This document shows, one piece after another, positions 1 to 7,701 of a DNA stretch of 64,000 nt. Where the stretch lies: positions 1-64,000 of the forward strand of contig URAP01000005.1 in the NCBI GenBank assembly GCA_900545935.1, in the 5' to 3' direction. Position numbers and translations under genes: made by a program. Below the pieces are notes generated by a model, which saw only the letters and a program-made list of their open reading frames with translations, did not search any database and was not told where the DNA came from. How positions within the stretch are numbered: position 1 is the first letter of the stretch; every line of letters starts with the position of its first letter. This DNA comes from an uncultured Eubacteriales bacterium (GTDB lineage Bacteria; Bacillota; Clostridia; Oscillospirales; CAG-272).

Positions 1-209
1 GACCGCCGATACGGCTATGAGCTGCTGCTTTGACATTCAGCTCAATATCCGAGAAACATTGCAGGATCATTTCAGAGTCAGATCCATCATTGCCGATAAA
101 ATGGCGGCAGACGGCATCTGTCGGTCGTGCCGATGTTATCAACAGAAAAAAACGAAGTGATATTATAAAAAGGTAAACCGTCGCAGTGCGGCGGCAACGG
201 TCATATAAA
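1..209. other. Left-edge stretch with no confident gene
   Basis: No complete gene is visible here. The first 33 bases in frame 1 read as a possible C-terminal tail ending at TGA (31-33), which could be the end of a gene lying left of the window, but ten residues are too few to identify. A second frame stays open to about 150 without recognisable features. An AT-rich stretch with AAAAGG (167-172) precedes the cysteine desulfurase and may hold its ribosome-binding site. Confidence 0.3.
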
Positions 210-1322
210 ATGGAACATTATCTTGATAACGCAGCGACTACCCGCACCTGCCCGGAGGCACTCGAAGCGGCGGCACGTGTGATGAGTGAGGTATACGGAA
301 ATCCGTCCTCGACGCACAGAAAGGGCAGAGAGGCAAAGCACCTGCTCGACGAGTGCAGGCGCAGCGTAGCCGACGCGCTCGGCGCAAAGCCGGAGGAGCT
401 TGTCTTTACCTCCTGCGGCTCGGAGAGCGATAACTGGGCGCTGCTCGGCGGTGCCGAGGCAATGAAGCGCACCGGCAGACATATTATCAGCTCTTCCGTG
501 GAGCATGATGCCGTGCGTCGATCGCTCGACCGCCTCGAGGGGCTCGGCTGCACCGTTACACGTCTCGTACCGGACAGCGCCGGCGCGATAACCTCAGAGT
601 CGGTGCTTGCGGCGCTTCGCCCCGATACCGCACTTATCTCGCTTATGATGGTCAACAACGAGACCGGAGCGGTTACCGATATCGCGGGTATTGCCCGCGC
701 GGTACGAGCTGCCGGATGCAGGGCGCTTATCCATACCGATGCGGTTCAGGGCTTTATGAAGCTGCCGTTCCGCGCATCAAAGCTCGGCGCAGATCTTATC
801 AGCATCAGCGGACATAAGATACATGCTGTTAAGGGCATCGGCGCGCTGTATATCCGCAGCGGGCTGCGTCTGCCGCCCTTTATCTGCGGCTGCGGTCAGG
901 AGTCGGAGCGCCGCGCGGGAACGGAGGCTATGCCGGCTATTGCGGCATTTGCCGCCGCAGCACGTCTTGACCCTAAGATAGAATACATACGCTCGCTTAA
1001 AACGCAGCTCTCGGAGCGGCTGACCGCCGCCGTGCCGGAGGCGGTCATACTCGAGACCGACGCACCGCACATTCTCAGTGCTTCGATGCCCGGCTGGCGC
1101 AGTGAGGTTATCATGAATTTTCTCGAGGGCAGAGAGGTATATGTGTCAAAAAGCTCTGCCTGCAAGCAGGGTAAGCGCAGTCATGTGCTCGAGGCTATCG
1201 GTATGCGCAGCGACCGCATAGACGGTTCGATACGAATAGGCTTGTCGCGCTATACGACCGAGGAGGATATAGAGGCGCTTGTCTGCGGACTCTCCGATGC
1301 CCGTGCGCTCGCGCACAGATGA
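210..1322 (+). CDS. Cysteine desulfurase (class V aminotransferase, NifS/IscS-like)
   Basis: PLP enzyme that takes sulfur from L-cysteine as a protein persulfide for Fe-S clusters or thio-modification of tRNA. The N-terminus MEHYLDNAATT is the family hallmark. The PLP lysine lies in SGHKIHAVKG (near residue 205), and the persulfide cysteine is the Cys of SSACKQGKRSH near the C-terminus, in the long flexible-loop position. The length of about 370 aa is normal. I chose ATG 210 from homologous N-termini; a GTG at 186 in the same frame adds eight residues and is closer to an AAAAGG, so the start is unsettled. A strong terminator follows at once, so the gene is monocistronic here. No thiI or iscU is adjacent, so the sulfur acceptor cannot be inferred. 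Confidence 0.92.
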   Translation: MEHYLDNAATTRTCPEALEAAARVMSEVYGNPSSTHRKGREAKHLLDECRRSVADALGAKPEELVFTSCGSESDNWALLGGAEAMKRTGRHIISSSVEHDAVRRSLDRLEGLGCTVTRLVPDSAGAITSESVLAALRPDTALISLMMVNNETGAVTDIAGIARAVRAAGCRALIHTDAVQGFMKLPFRASKLGADLISISGHKIHAVKGIGALYIRSGLRLPPFICGCGQESERRAGTEAMPAIAAFAAAARLDPKIEYIRSLKTQLSERLTAAVPEAVILETDAPHILSASMPGWRSEVIMNFLEGREVYVSKSSACKQGKRSHVLEAIGMRSDRIDGSIRIGLSRYTTEEDIEALVCGLSDARALAHR

Positions 1323-1363
1323 CGCCGCCGAAAATACCCGATTTGATTTTTATCTGAATATAA

Positions 1364-1402
1364 AAAGAGAACCGTAGAGATTTGAGCTTTACGGTTCTCT
1401 TT
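1364..1402 (+). terminator. Rho-independent terminator after the cysteine desulfurase
   Basis: A 13-bp perfect stem, AAAGAGAACCGTA paired with TACGGTTCTCTTT, with a loop of about 13 nt and a T-rich 3' side, lies 40 nt after the stop codon. Confidence 0.85.
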
Positions 1403-1494
1403 CGGTTTGTCTGTGGTTATCCCAACAGAATTCAATGATAGTAATTAAGTGAGTTTTGCTGAACTCCGCTGATGGCAATGGGAGCTCTGCTGAA

Positions 1495-1831
1495 CTCTGC
1501 TGAATTAAAAACGCTTGGACCGAAAAAGCGAAATTATCCTCGCCGTATCTCGACACACTATTTCTATACTGAGGCAGAGAAAAAACTACGTACGAAGTGA
1601 CAAGCCGCTCGCGGAGAGATAAAAAAGATGCAGAAGCGTCGAAAACCGCCTCGTCGCCGTACAAGTGTACGGCAGAGACGGTTTTCGGCGGTAGAAAAAG
1701 CGAAAACATTTTCGCCTTTTGAAGGAATCCGTAAGGATTCCGACACTATTCAGCAAATCAGATTAAACTAAAGCCGTTACCTAAAAGTCCGTTTTCGCTT
1801 TTTCGGTCCGGGCGTTTTTAGCTCAGCAGAG
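1495..1831. repeat. MITE-like or structured element with 39-bp terminal inverted repeats
   Basis: The arms 1495-1533 and 1793-1831 match at 35 of 39 positions as inverted repeats (core GGACCGAAAAAGCGAAA). Three of the four differences would still be G:U pairs in a plus-strand RNA. A nested hairpin sits inside at 1640-1687 (GAAAACCG ... CGGTTTTC around CGCCGTACAAGTGTACGGC), a small one lies near 1724-1741 (GGAATCC/GGATTCC), and the inner arm motif GAAAAAGCGAAAAC is repeated near 1693. No credible ORF is present. The right arm covers the stop codon of the DUF1015 gene. It could be a non-autonomous transposon or a folded RNA; the sequence cannot decide. Confidence 0.7.
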
Positions 1832-3013
1832 ACTACGGCACTCCATGTAAAACCGCTTATCAAGCGCCTCTCCCATCGAGAACGCTTTACGAGGCAGAAT
1901 ACCCTTTTCGCGGATATACGGGAAGAGCTCGCTCTTCTTCATCCCCTCGAAGAGGAATCCGACTGCGCCGTCCCCCTCGGACAGCTCGCGCAGCGAGCTC
2001 TCGCCGTGAATATAATCGAGTACCGTTCCGGGATGCTCCGCAACATAGGCTGCGAGCAGCTCCTGCAGCTCTCCGACAGGAAATGATGTGCAGGGGAAGC
2101 TCTGCTCGCCCTTGCTTGTTATCGCTGCCATTGTCGAGGTCAGACACTCGGGCTGCATTGCGGCAAAATGAGCGCGAACCGCTCCGATAAGCTCGTCTGT
2201 ATCCGCGCCGAAAACCACGCGGTAGATCGGCTCGAATACAAGTGCATCGTCATGAACATTTACGACCTCCACGAGCGCATAGCGATTCTCGGGGGTAGGA
2301 TTGTCAAGGTAGCACTGCTTTGCGGTGGCAAGCGAATGGTTTCCGTCGCCGACGGCGAATAGAAAAGGATGCTCCTCGTCTCCGCAGAGCGCTGCGAGCG
2401 CGGAGAGAATGCTCTCCTGGACCGACTCGGGTACAAGCGCGCCGCGCAGATGACCGGCACCTGTCATTAGATCAAAGTCGTAAACGGTCTCGGTGCAGCT
2501 GTCCTTCAGCGGCTCAATGACCGTGCGCTTCGGGTCATCTATGAGCAGCATAACGTGAGGCATCTCGAGTGGAGCGTCGCGGCGGATGAGTACGCGCGGC
2601 GGAATGCGCTCCGGCACAGTTCCCTCGGTCGCACGGATAGGCGCGGTCGTTCCGGGGGTATAGTCATATGCCTCGAGGTCGATAGCTCCGACGAGTCCGC
2701 GGCGCAGATTTCCGTTGCTGAGTGTACGCTCGACATATATCATAGCGTGCGGGTACTCGGCAAACAGTCCGGAGTCGAGATAGTGCTTCATTTCCGTATT
2801 TATCGCATTTATGCGCTCGCTGTTATCGTCGGAAAGGTATACCTCTGGCAGCGTGATGCGGTATGCGGTAGGATGACCGTCGGTCAGCTCCCTGACCTGC
2901 TCCCAGTACTTCGGCTCTGCCGTGAACTGGTCGCACGCTACGGTCGAAAAGAGGGTGTGATCTCCGCGCGGGATAAGAATATCGGCAGCGCGAAACGGCA
3001 TTTCAATCTTCAT
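1823..3013 (-). CDS. DUF1015 family protein
   Basis: A 396-aa protein matching the DUF1015 family. The N-terminal pattern is MPFRAADILIPRG followed by VACDQFTAEPKYWEQV, and a central GDGNHSLATAK stretch is typical of the family. The family's biochemical role is not established, although it often sits near amino-acid or cofactor genes. No signal peptide or membrane segment is visible. The ATG follows a GGAGG-type site (CACGGAGGACACACT). The last codons (CRSLC-stop) are built from the right arm of the inverted-repeat element at 1495-1831, so the native C-terminus may have been altered. It reads in the same direction as thiT but is separated from it by a terminator. Confidence 0.85.
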   Translation of the reverse strand: MKIEMPFRAADILIPRGDHTLFSTVACDQFTAEPKYWEQVRELTDGHPTAYRITLPEVYLSDDNSERINAINTEMKHYLDSGLFAEYPHAMIYVERTLSNGNLRRGLVGAIDLEAYDYTPGTTAPIRATEGTVPERIPPRVLIRRDAPLEMPHVMLLIDDPKRTVIEPLKDSCTETVYDFDLMTGAGHLRGALVPESVQESILSALAALCGDEEHPFLFAVGDGNHSLATAKQCYLDNPTPENRYALVEVVNVHDDALVFEPIYRVVFGADTDELIGAVRAHFAAMQPECLTSTMAAITSKGEQSFPCTSFPVGELQELLAAYVAEHPGTVLDYIHGESSLRELSEGDGAVGFLFEGMKKSELFPYIREKGILPRKAFSMGEALDKRFYMECRSLC

Positions 3014-3144
3014 AGTGTGTCCTCCGTGCGGGGTGAAATGCTCCCCGTCAATGCTTTGTTGATTATTGCTCTCATGGTAACAGCAAATTGTTACGCACGT
3101 ATGAATAACATTGGCGTGACTGCGAAAATCGCATATTATGATAT

Positions 3145-3182
3145 AAAAAATACCGACGCAGCCGCTCGGTGCGCCGGTATGG
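3145..3182 (-). terminator. Terminator downstream of thiT
   Basis: Read on the minus strand, ATACCGGCGCA and TGCGTCGGTAT form a stem followed by TTTTTTAT. A second small hairpin (TCGGAC/GTCCGA) lies directly after the thiT stop codon. Confidence 0.75.
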
Positions 3183-3212
3183 ATTGCCGCATGATCGGAC
3201 AGAGCGTCCGAA

Positions 3213-3812
3213 TTACTGCTGCTTGCCCTCTGCGAGCTTCTTGATAACGGGCTGACGGAAGAGTATTACAGCCGCAATAAGCGTGAGGATCAGCTCGGGG
3301 AGCATGTATAAGCCGTTGTAGGCGATAGAGTAGAGCACGGGACGGTTCTCAAAGAGAGTGCCGAACAGCTCGAACTGCTCAAGATTCTTGAAGATAACAT
3401 AGCCGGAAATGAAGTGGCTGACGAATCTAAGCACTAATGCGAGCACGATCCCGCCGCAGATACCGCCGTAGCCCTTGTTTCTAAATATGCCGGCGATGCC
3501 GAGAACGGTGTAGGCGATGATGTAGTCAAACAGTATGCATCCTACGAGCATTATAGGTGTCAGACCCCATCCGAGCAGACCGCTCATGGTGATTCCGAAG
3601 ATAAGCTGGATTATAGAGTAGACAAACGCACTGCCGAAGCCCCATTTCGGTCCGAACATGATGGATATCATTACGATAGGCAGCATGGAGAGCAGAGTGA
3701 CGGAGCCGCCGAGAGGCATCTCCACTATCTTAATGAGGCTGAGCACCGATGCGAGTGCAACAAAGATGGCGCTCAGTACGAGACGGTAAACGGTGTTGTT
3801 TTTATTTTGCAT
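3213..3812 (-). CDS. thiT: Energy-coupled thiamine transporter ThiT (ECF S component)
   Basis: A membrane substrate-binding subunit of about 199 aa that takes up thiamine together with a shared ECF module encoded elsewhere. Six hydrophobic segments are visible, beginning with YRLVLSAIFVALASVLSLI. The pattern GGSVTLLSMLPI followed by FGPKWGFGSAFVYSI and a late HFISGY is that of the ThiT/YuaJ family. I place the start at ATG 3812 (MQNKNNTVY); the frame is open further upstream to 3965, but that stretch is polar and overlaps the leader. A TPP riboswitch upstream on the same strand supports thiamine as substrate and predicts repression by thiamine pyrophosphate. Single gene with its own promoter and terminator. 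Confidence 0.93.
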   Translation of the reverse strand: MQNKNNTVYRLVLSAIFVALASVLSLIKIVEMPLGGSVTLLSMLPIVMISIMFGPKWGFGSAFVYSIIQLIFGITMSGLLGWGLTPIMLVGCILFDYIIAYTVLGIAGIFRNKGYGGICGGIVLALVLRFVSHFISGYVIFKNLEQFELFGTLFENRPVLYSIAYNGLYMLPELILTLIAAVILFRQPVIKKLAEGKQQ

Positions 3813-3989
3813 TGATTGACTGTGGCTTTCGCCGAGCGAAAGCGCCCCTTTCTTTTGTTTTGCCGCCGGATTGTCGGCAGCCTTGCGTGTGATCGGGATA
3901 GATGAAGGCTGCGGCGGAATATCGCTCGCAGTCCTCACCTGCCCCGTCGGTAGGATAAAACGCACGTGCGTTTTTATTCATCCGATAAC

Positions 3990-4028
3990 AAAAGAAAACC
4001 GCACCGATCATATCACGCCGGCGCGGTA
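3990..4028 (-). terminator. Riboswitch expression-platform terminator
   Basis: On the minus strand ACCGCGCCGG pairs with CCGGTGCGGT apart from one wobble, followed by TTTTCTTTT. It lies about 50 nt after the TPP aptamer and before thiT, as expected for ligand-dependent premature termination. A second palindrome, AAAACGCACGTGCGTTTT (3957-3974), lies a little further on and may be a back-up terminator. Confidence 0.75.
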
Positions 4029-4076
4029 GAATAGATGATAGAACAGGGTGTGCAGCCCCCGTACTCTCAAAAACTA

Positions 4077-4170
4077 AACTTCCTACGTTGGCATTACCCA
4101 TATCAGGTTAGAAGGGAGCGGGCAGATGCGAGCCTCATCTCAGTCGCCGCGATAGGCGACCCCCCTGTTT
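4077..4170 (-). promoter_or_regulatory. TPP riboswitch (thi-box)
   Basis: On the minus strand the conserved blocks appear in order: CTGAGA, then AACCTGATATGGGTAATGCC, then AACGTAGGA, closed by the pairing of the outer P1 strands. These are the thiamine-pyrophosphate aptamer signatures. It precedes thiT, so TPP binding should shut off thiamine import. Confidence 0.95.
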
Positions 4171-4193
4171 AGGTTTTCGATTGTTACGGTAGT

Positions 4194-4222
4194 ATGATAC
4201 CACGCTCTGCTCGATTTGTCAA
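4194..4222 (-). promoter_or_regulatory. SigA-type promoter for thiT
   Basis: Minus-strand TTGACA (4222-4217), a 17-nt spacer and TATCAT (4199-4194), with a start expected just upstream of the riboswitch. Confidence 0.75.
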
Positions 4223-4225
4223 GGA

Positions 4226-5131
4226 TTATTTTGCACTTGCGTGCCGTCCGGCGAGCACACCGAAAAGAATATACAGCGCGGTGAACAGAATTATCGCTCC
4301 GCCGAGAATAGCATACATTCCTCCGACGGATACCACTCTGTCAAATAGCTGCGGAGAGCAGTCGATAGAGGCACCGATACCCGATACCACCACGTCGGGA
4401 AAACCGATGCTGCTCATTTCGCGAAAAATTCCCGCGAGCATATGGTTGCGCAGCAGGCTCGTTCCGTATGTTCCGGGCATGAACGAGAGAAAATGCTGAA
4501 GTCCGGTTCCGAAGCTTGATATCGGCATATACGCGCCGCAGAGAAAGCCGTAGCCCGCCGAAACTATCGTTCCCACCGCCGATGCCTGAGCGCTCGTTGA
4601 CAAAAAGAAGTTTATGCAGGAGGAGAGTGCTGTGCCGAACAGCGTCAGCAGCAGGGTGTCGAGAATGACCGAGACTACGTCGGTCGCCGACATGTACCAG
4701 CCTACAACGCGCATGTAGATAAGGCATGCCGCAAGCGCGGTAAAGGTCACAGCAAGCGTGCTCAGCGCCGATGCCGCATAATATGCTGCCGAGATAGAGG
4801 AGCGGCGCACCGGTGAAACGGTCAGGTCGCGTATTGCACCGCTTGCCTTGTCCTGTATCATAAGTAGATTCGAGCAGAAAGCGACGGTAACGCAGCTGAC
4901 GGCGAGCAGGGAAGATGCAAGCTGCGCCGCGACCGTGCCGTCGATCAGTGCATCGGAGACGTTTAGCCCCGCCGGCAGTGCAGAGAGAAAGCTGTCGCGG
5001 TATACGCGCGCGAGAAATGTCGCGTAGAGCACGAGTAGGATGAGCGGTGTTAACATAGAGGAGAAGAACAGCCCCTTATCCTTGAAGAACAGACGCAGGT
5101 CGCGCCTGATGAGATTCCCGAGAGTTTTCAT
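4226..5131 (-). CDS. ABC-2 type transporter permease
   Basis: A membrane subunit of 301 aa with the ABC-2 export fold. A cytoplasmic N-terminus (MKTLGNLIRRDLRLFFKDKG) is followed by a first membrane helix, a large external loop and five further hydrophobic segments; the segment GFLCGAYMPISSFGTG is typical of the ABC2_membrane family. It pairs with the ATPase encoded immediately upstream on the same strand and is probably co-transcribed with it. The substrate is unknown. Members of this class export drugs, lipids, polysaccharides or peptides, and no biosynthetic gene nearby narrows this down. The C-terminus overlaps the thiT promoter region. Confidence 0.88.
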   Translation of the reverse strand: MKTLGNLIRRDLRLFFKDKGLFFSSMLTPLILLVLYATFLARVYRDSFLSALPAGLNVSDALIDGTVAAQLASSLLAVSCVTVAFCSNLLMIQDKASGAIRDLTVSPVRRSSISAAYYAASALSTLAVTFTALAACLIYMRVVGWYMSATDVVSVILDTLLLTLFGTALSSCINFFLSTSAQASAVGTIVSAGYGFLCGAYMPISSFGTGLQHFLSFMPGTYGTSLLRNHMLAGIFREMSSIGFPDVVVSGIGASIDCSPQLFDRVVSVGGMYAILGGAIILFTALYILFGVLAGRHASAK

Positions 5132-5309
5132 ATTTATATTGCGGCAGCGCGGTGCGCTGCATGTCCTTTCCGAATAACTAAATGTAATGTATTCGCGGTA
5201 TGCCGTTATCCTGCGGACTCGGCTTTATTCTTAGCTATGTACATACCGATATCGCCGATGACGGATTTTTTTCGGCGTATTGCGTCGCCGTCGAATCGGC
5301 TTGAGCCGC

Positions 5310-6212
5310 TCAGCCCGGCAGCTGCTGACCCGTGACCGCTAAAAATACATCGTCCATTCTGCCCTTGACTATCTCGTAGTCGGTAAACAGCTCGGGGTGG
5401 GCGAGTATCAGCGCCGTTGCATCCGAGGTGCTCGGCACGGTCAAGCGCAGTGCACCGGGCAGCTCGTCATAGCTAAGCCCGAGGCTGTTCAGCTGTGCGG
5501 GATCGGCACCGTAAAGCGTGATACGGTCACCGGTGTATCGGTTCTTAAGCTCGAGCGGAGTTCCCTCGGCGGCTATCTGCCCTGCGGAGAGAATCACCAC
5601 ATAGTCGGCATCCGCAGCCTCCTCCATATAGTGAGTCGTCAGAAAGACGGTCATGCCTGTCTCCGCGCGCAGCCGTTCGGCGACGCTCCACAGCAGCTGT
5701 CTTGTCTGCGGGTCAAGCCCGGTGGTAGGCTCATCGAGAATGAGTATTTCGGGACGGTGTATCAGTGCGCGTGCAATATCGACCCGCCTGCGCTGACCGC
5801 CTGAGAGCTTGCCCACCGTACGACCGAGCAGAGGAGCAAGGTCGAGCAGCTCGGTCAGCTCATCGAGCCTGCGGTGAAAATCTGTACCGGTTATGCCGTA
5901 GAGTGCCGCCCGGCTGCGCAGATTGTCACGGACAGAGAGAGGTCTGTCGAGCACCGAGCTCTGAAAGACCACACCGAGTCTGCGCGTTACCTCGGCGATC
6001 CCCGTTTCGGGATCACAGCCGCAGACCGATATGCTTCCGCAGTCGCGTCGCAGCTGACCGCACAGCATGGATATCGTGGTGGACTTTCCCGCGCCGTTTA
6101 CACCGAGAAAGGCAAACAGCTCTCCCCTTTCGACACGCAGCGACAGATCCTGCACCGCCTTTATTTCGCCGAAGGACTTGTATAGATGATTTATTTCAAT
6201 GACGTTTTCCAT
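5310..6212 (-). CDS. ABC transporter ATP-binding protein (ABC-2 exporter partner)
   Basis: Nucleotide-binding subunit of about 300 aa. The motifs run in order: Walker A GVNGAGKST, Q-loop VVFQSSVLD, signature LSGGQRRRVDIARAL, Walker B ILILDEPTTGLDP and the H-loop TTHYMEE. The C-terminal extension resembles drug-exporter ATPases of the DrrA/CcmA type. I chose ATG 6212 because GGAG lies a few nt upstream and because the promoter at 6303-6331 places the transcript start at or after the ATG at 6302, which rules out that longer frame. It forms a two-gene exporter with the downstream permease across a gap of about 180 nt. Confidence 0.93.
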   Translation of the reverse strand: MENVIEINHLYKSFGEIKAVQDLSLRVERGELFAFLGVNGAGKSTTISMLCGQLRRDCGSISVCGCDPETGIAEVTRRLGVVFQSSVLDRPLSVRDNLRSRAALYGITGTDFHRRLDELTELLDLAPLLGRTVGKLSGGQRRRVDIARALIHRPEILILDEPTTGLDPQTRQLLWSVAERLRAETGMTVFLTTHYMEEAADADYVVILSAGQIAAEGTPLELKNRYTGDRITLYGADPAQLNSLGLSYDELPGALRLTVPSTSDATALILAHPELFTDYEIVKGRMDDVFLAVTGQQLPG

Positions 6213-6302
6213 CATGTACTCCGTTCTTTTTGATATATAGTGCGCCGCACCGCTCGACATGCGGCTCTGAATGCGCATTGCCAAGCCTATATTTCCATCC
6301 AT

Positions 6303-6331
6303 ATTATAGTAAGGTAAGCCTATTTTGTCAA
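6303..6331 (-). promoter_or_regulatory. SigA-type promoter for the ABC exporter
   Basis: Minus-strand consensus TTGACA (6331-6326), a 17-nt spacer and TATAAT (6308-6303). The transcript would begin near 6296, about 80 nt before the chosen ATPase start. Confidence 0.85.
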
Positions 6332-6453
6332 TAGTGCCGTGCTGCCTTATTTACCCGATATCGTCTTTTCGCTGCTGCGTTGGGAGCAATATATTTAGGT
6401 CACATTATTGCTCTTTTTTTGCGAATGATTTTATATTTTTTGAAAAAAAGGTA

Positions 6454-6482
6454 TTGACAGGTGCGCTGCATTCTGATATAAT
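6454..6482 (+). promoter_or_regulatory. Consensus promoter for tRNA-Gln
   Basis: TTGACA (6454-6459), a spacer of exactly 17 nt, then TATAAT (6477-6482). The tRNA begins 40 nt further on. Confidence 0.9.
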
Positions 6483-6522
6483 AAATGACGTTGACGGCAG
6501 AACACGTTGATAAATTGAATAT

Positions 6523-6596
6523 TGCGGAATTGTGTAATGGCAGCACGGCAGACTCTGACTCTGCTTGTGAGGGTTCAAATCCTTCTTCCGCAGCCA
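6523..6596 (+). tRNA. tRNA-Gln (anticodon CUG)
   Basis: The acceptor stem TGCGGAA pairs with TTCCGCA. The anticodon arm GCAGA-CTCTGAC-TCTGC gives anticodon CTG, the T-arm contains GGTTCAAATCC, and CCA is encoded at the 3' end. It stands alone with its own promoter and terminator. The U1-A72 pair suits a glutamine tRNA. Confidence 0.95.
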
Positions 6597-6598
6597 TG

Positions 6599-6630
6599 AA
6601 AAAAGCACTTGCAATTGCAAGTGCTTTTTT
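6599..6630 (+). terminator. tRNA-Gln terminator
   Basis: A perfect inverted repeat, AAAAAAGCACTTGCAA paired with TTGCAAGTGCTTTTTT, directly follows the CCA end. Confidence 0.93.
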
Positions 6631-6633
6631 CAG

Positions 6634-6803
6634 TTATATTCGCCTTACGGCGAGTGGTATTGCTACGCAGTGATATTCGGCTTTCTGCCGAGTGATATTC
6701 GCTTCGCGAGTGTGAGTGACGAATATAATATCACTGTGCCGCAGGCACAATATCACTTTTGCGTCGGCAAAAATATCACGCCGAGCGCGGCGAGGCATAT
6801 CAC
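6634..6803. repeat. Cluster of short GTGATATT hairpins, arranged head-on
   Basis: The first half holds four small hairpins (CGCC/GGCG, TGC/GCA, CGGC/GCCG, CGC/GCG) separated by GTGRTATT. The second half holds hairpins (GTGCC/GGCAC, TTGC/GGCAA, CCG/CGG) separated by the inverted form AATATCAC. The block is therefore an imperfect palindrome decorated with side hairpins. It fills the gap between the tRNA terminator and the promoter of the four-helix-bundle gene. Function unknown. Confidence 0.7.
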
Positions 6804-6809
6804 CATCTC

Positions 6810-6838
6810 TTTACAGGTAAAGAGTTTTATGATATAAT
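6810..6838 (+). promoter_or_regulatory. Promoter for the four-helix-bundle gene
   Basis: TTTACA (6810-6815), a 17-nt spacer and TATAAT (6833-6838), ending 17 nt before the ATG; GGGGAG provides the ribosome-binding site. Confidence 0.75.
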
Positions 6839-6855
6839 TCGTTGGGGAGATAATA

Positions 6856-7212
6856 ATGCCGGACAGCATTTTGCGTTGTAAATCAAAAGACTTTGCAAAG
6901 CAAATCGTATTTCTTTGCCGTGATGTTAAATCAAAATATAAAGAATCGGTTCTGACAAACCAACTGCTGCGTTCAGGTACGAGCATCGGGGCTAATATTC
7001 ATGAGGCGCAGTATGCCCAAGGTAAAAAAGACTTTATTTCAAAATTGGAAATAGCACAAAAGGAATGCTTTGAAACAGAGTATTGGCTTGAACTTCTTTT
7101 TGAAACCGGCTATATTCCGGAATCAACATATAAACCGCTGCAAAATCAATGCGGCGCAATCAGAAGAATGTTAATTTCCTCGCTTAATACCGCAAAGGAA
7201 GGCTGCAGATGA
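6856..7212 (+). CDS. Four-helix bundle protein (23S rRNA IVP / bAvd-like)
   Basis: A 118-aa all-helical protein of the S23/IVP family. The conserved core is seen as LTNQLLRSGTSIGANIHEA near residues 38-57, followed by KKDFISKLEIAQKE and a C-terminal helix with RRMLISSL. The family was named from ORFs in 23S rRNA intervening sequences and is related to the Avd accessory protein of diversity-generating retroelements. Here it lies outside rRNA and no reverse transcriptase is present, so its role is unknown. The stop codon overlaps the start of the next gene by 4 nt, which implies translational coupling. The AT-rich sequence differs from the surrounding core genes, suggesting acquisition. Confidence 0.88.
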   Translation: MPDSILRCKSKDFAKQIVFLCRDVKSKYKESVLTNQLLRSGTSIGANIHEAQYAQGKKDFISKLEIAQKECFETEYWLELLFETGYIPESTYKPLQNQCGAIRRMLISSLNTAKEGCR

Positions 7213-7493
7213 ATAAATGGATTAAAGAGGAATGGAGTTTTCGTGTTGAAGTAACCGATGGTTATGCAAAAGATTGCAGACTCGGTTTGGAAAAAGGCGA
7301 TGTTTTTTCTTTTGAATATGAAACTCCGCAAGGATTTTGCCCCCGTGCAATATCTGAAATATATACATATTGTGAAATCATTCGCTGTGGAGGGAATTTT
7401 ACCTATCGTGGTTCAAAAGAAAAATATTCGATAGATGTTTCGTGTCCCTGTAATTGCATAAGGTTTCGTTTGCTTGCAGTTCCGAAAGAATAA
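7209..7493 (+). CDS. TIGR04076-like small protein
   Basis: A 94-aa protein that fits the TIGR04076 pattern: WSFRVEVTDG at the start, a central EIIRCGGNFTYRG and a C-terminal CPCNCIRFRLLAV. Four cysteines in the second half could bind metal. No function is established for the family. It is co-transcribed with the four-helix-bundle gene (overlapping stop and start codons) and shares its AT-rich composition, so the two probably moved and act together. Confidence 0.7.
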   Translation: MNKWIKEEWSFRVEVTDGYAKDCRLGLEKGDVFSFEYETPQGFCPRAISEIYTYCEIIRCGGNFTYRGSKEKYSIDVSCPCNCIRFRLLAVPKE

Positions 7494-7520
7494 TTGTGCG
7501 ATTTCGTCGCGCAGTTACAC

Positions 7521-7563
7521 GAAAGAAACCTCTTTTGTCATACAGACGAAAGAGGTTTCTTTC
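7521..7563 (+). terminator. Terminator closing the four-helix-bundle operon
   Basis: GAAAGAAACCTCTTT pairs perfectly with AAAGAGGTTTCTTTC across a 13-nt loop, followed by TTCAATTT. Confidence 0.88.
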
Positions 7564-7701
7564 AATTTGTTTGATATTTGAAATTCGGAGTCTCTATATC
7601 GGAGAATATATTGAATTCAGCTCCATTGACTCTACCGTGAGTTTCGCATATAATAAAGACACAAAGCTCCGGAGCTTTAATTTTTCTGTGAGGTGAAAAC
7701 A

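Noticed and set aside
3813..3965. N-terminal extension of ThiT up to 3965
   Set aside because: The added 51 residues are polar, lie in the leader between riboswitch terminator and gene, and are not part of the family.
6213..6302. ATG 6302 as start of the ABC ATPase
   Set aside because: It overlaps the promoter start; the transcript would begin at or after it. ATG 6212 has a GGAG site and fits the family.
6856..7493. Diversity-generating retroelement
   Set aside because: The four-helix-bundle protein is Avd-related, but no reverse transcriptase and no template/variable repeat pair lie nearby.
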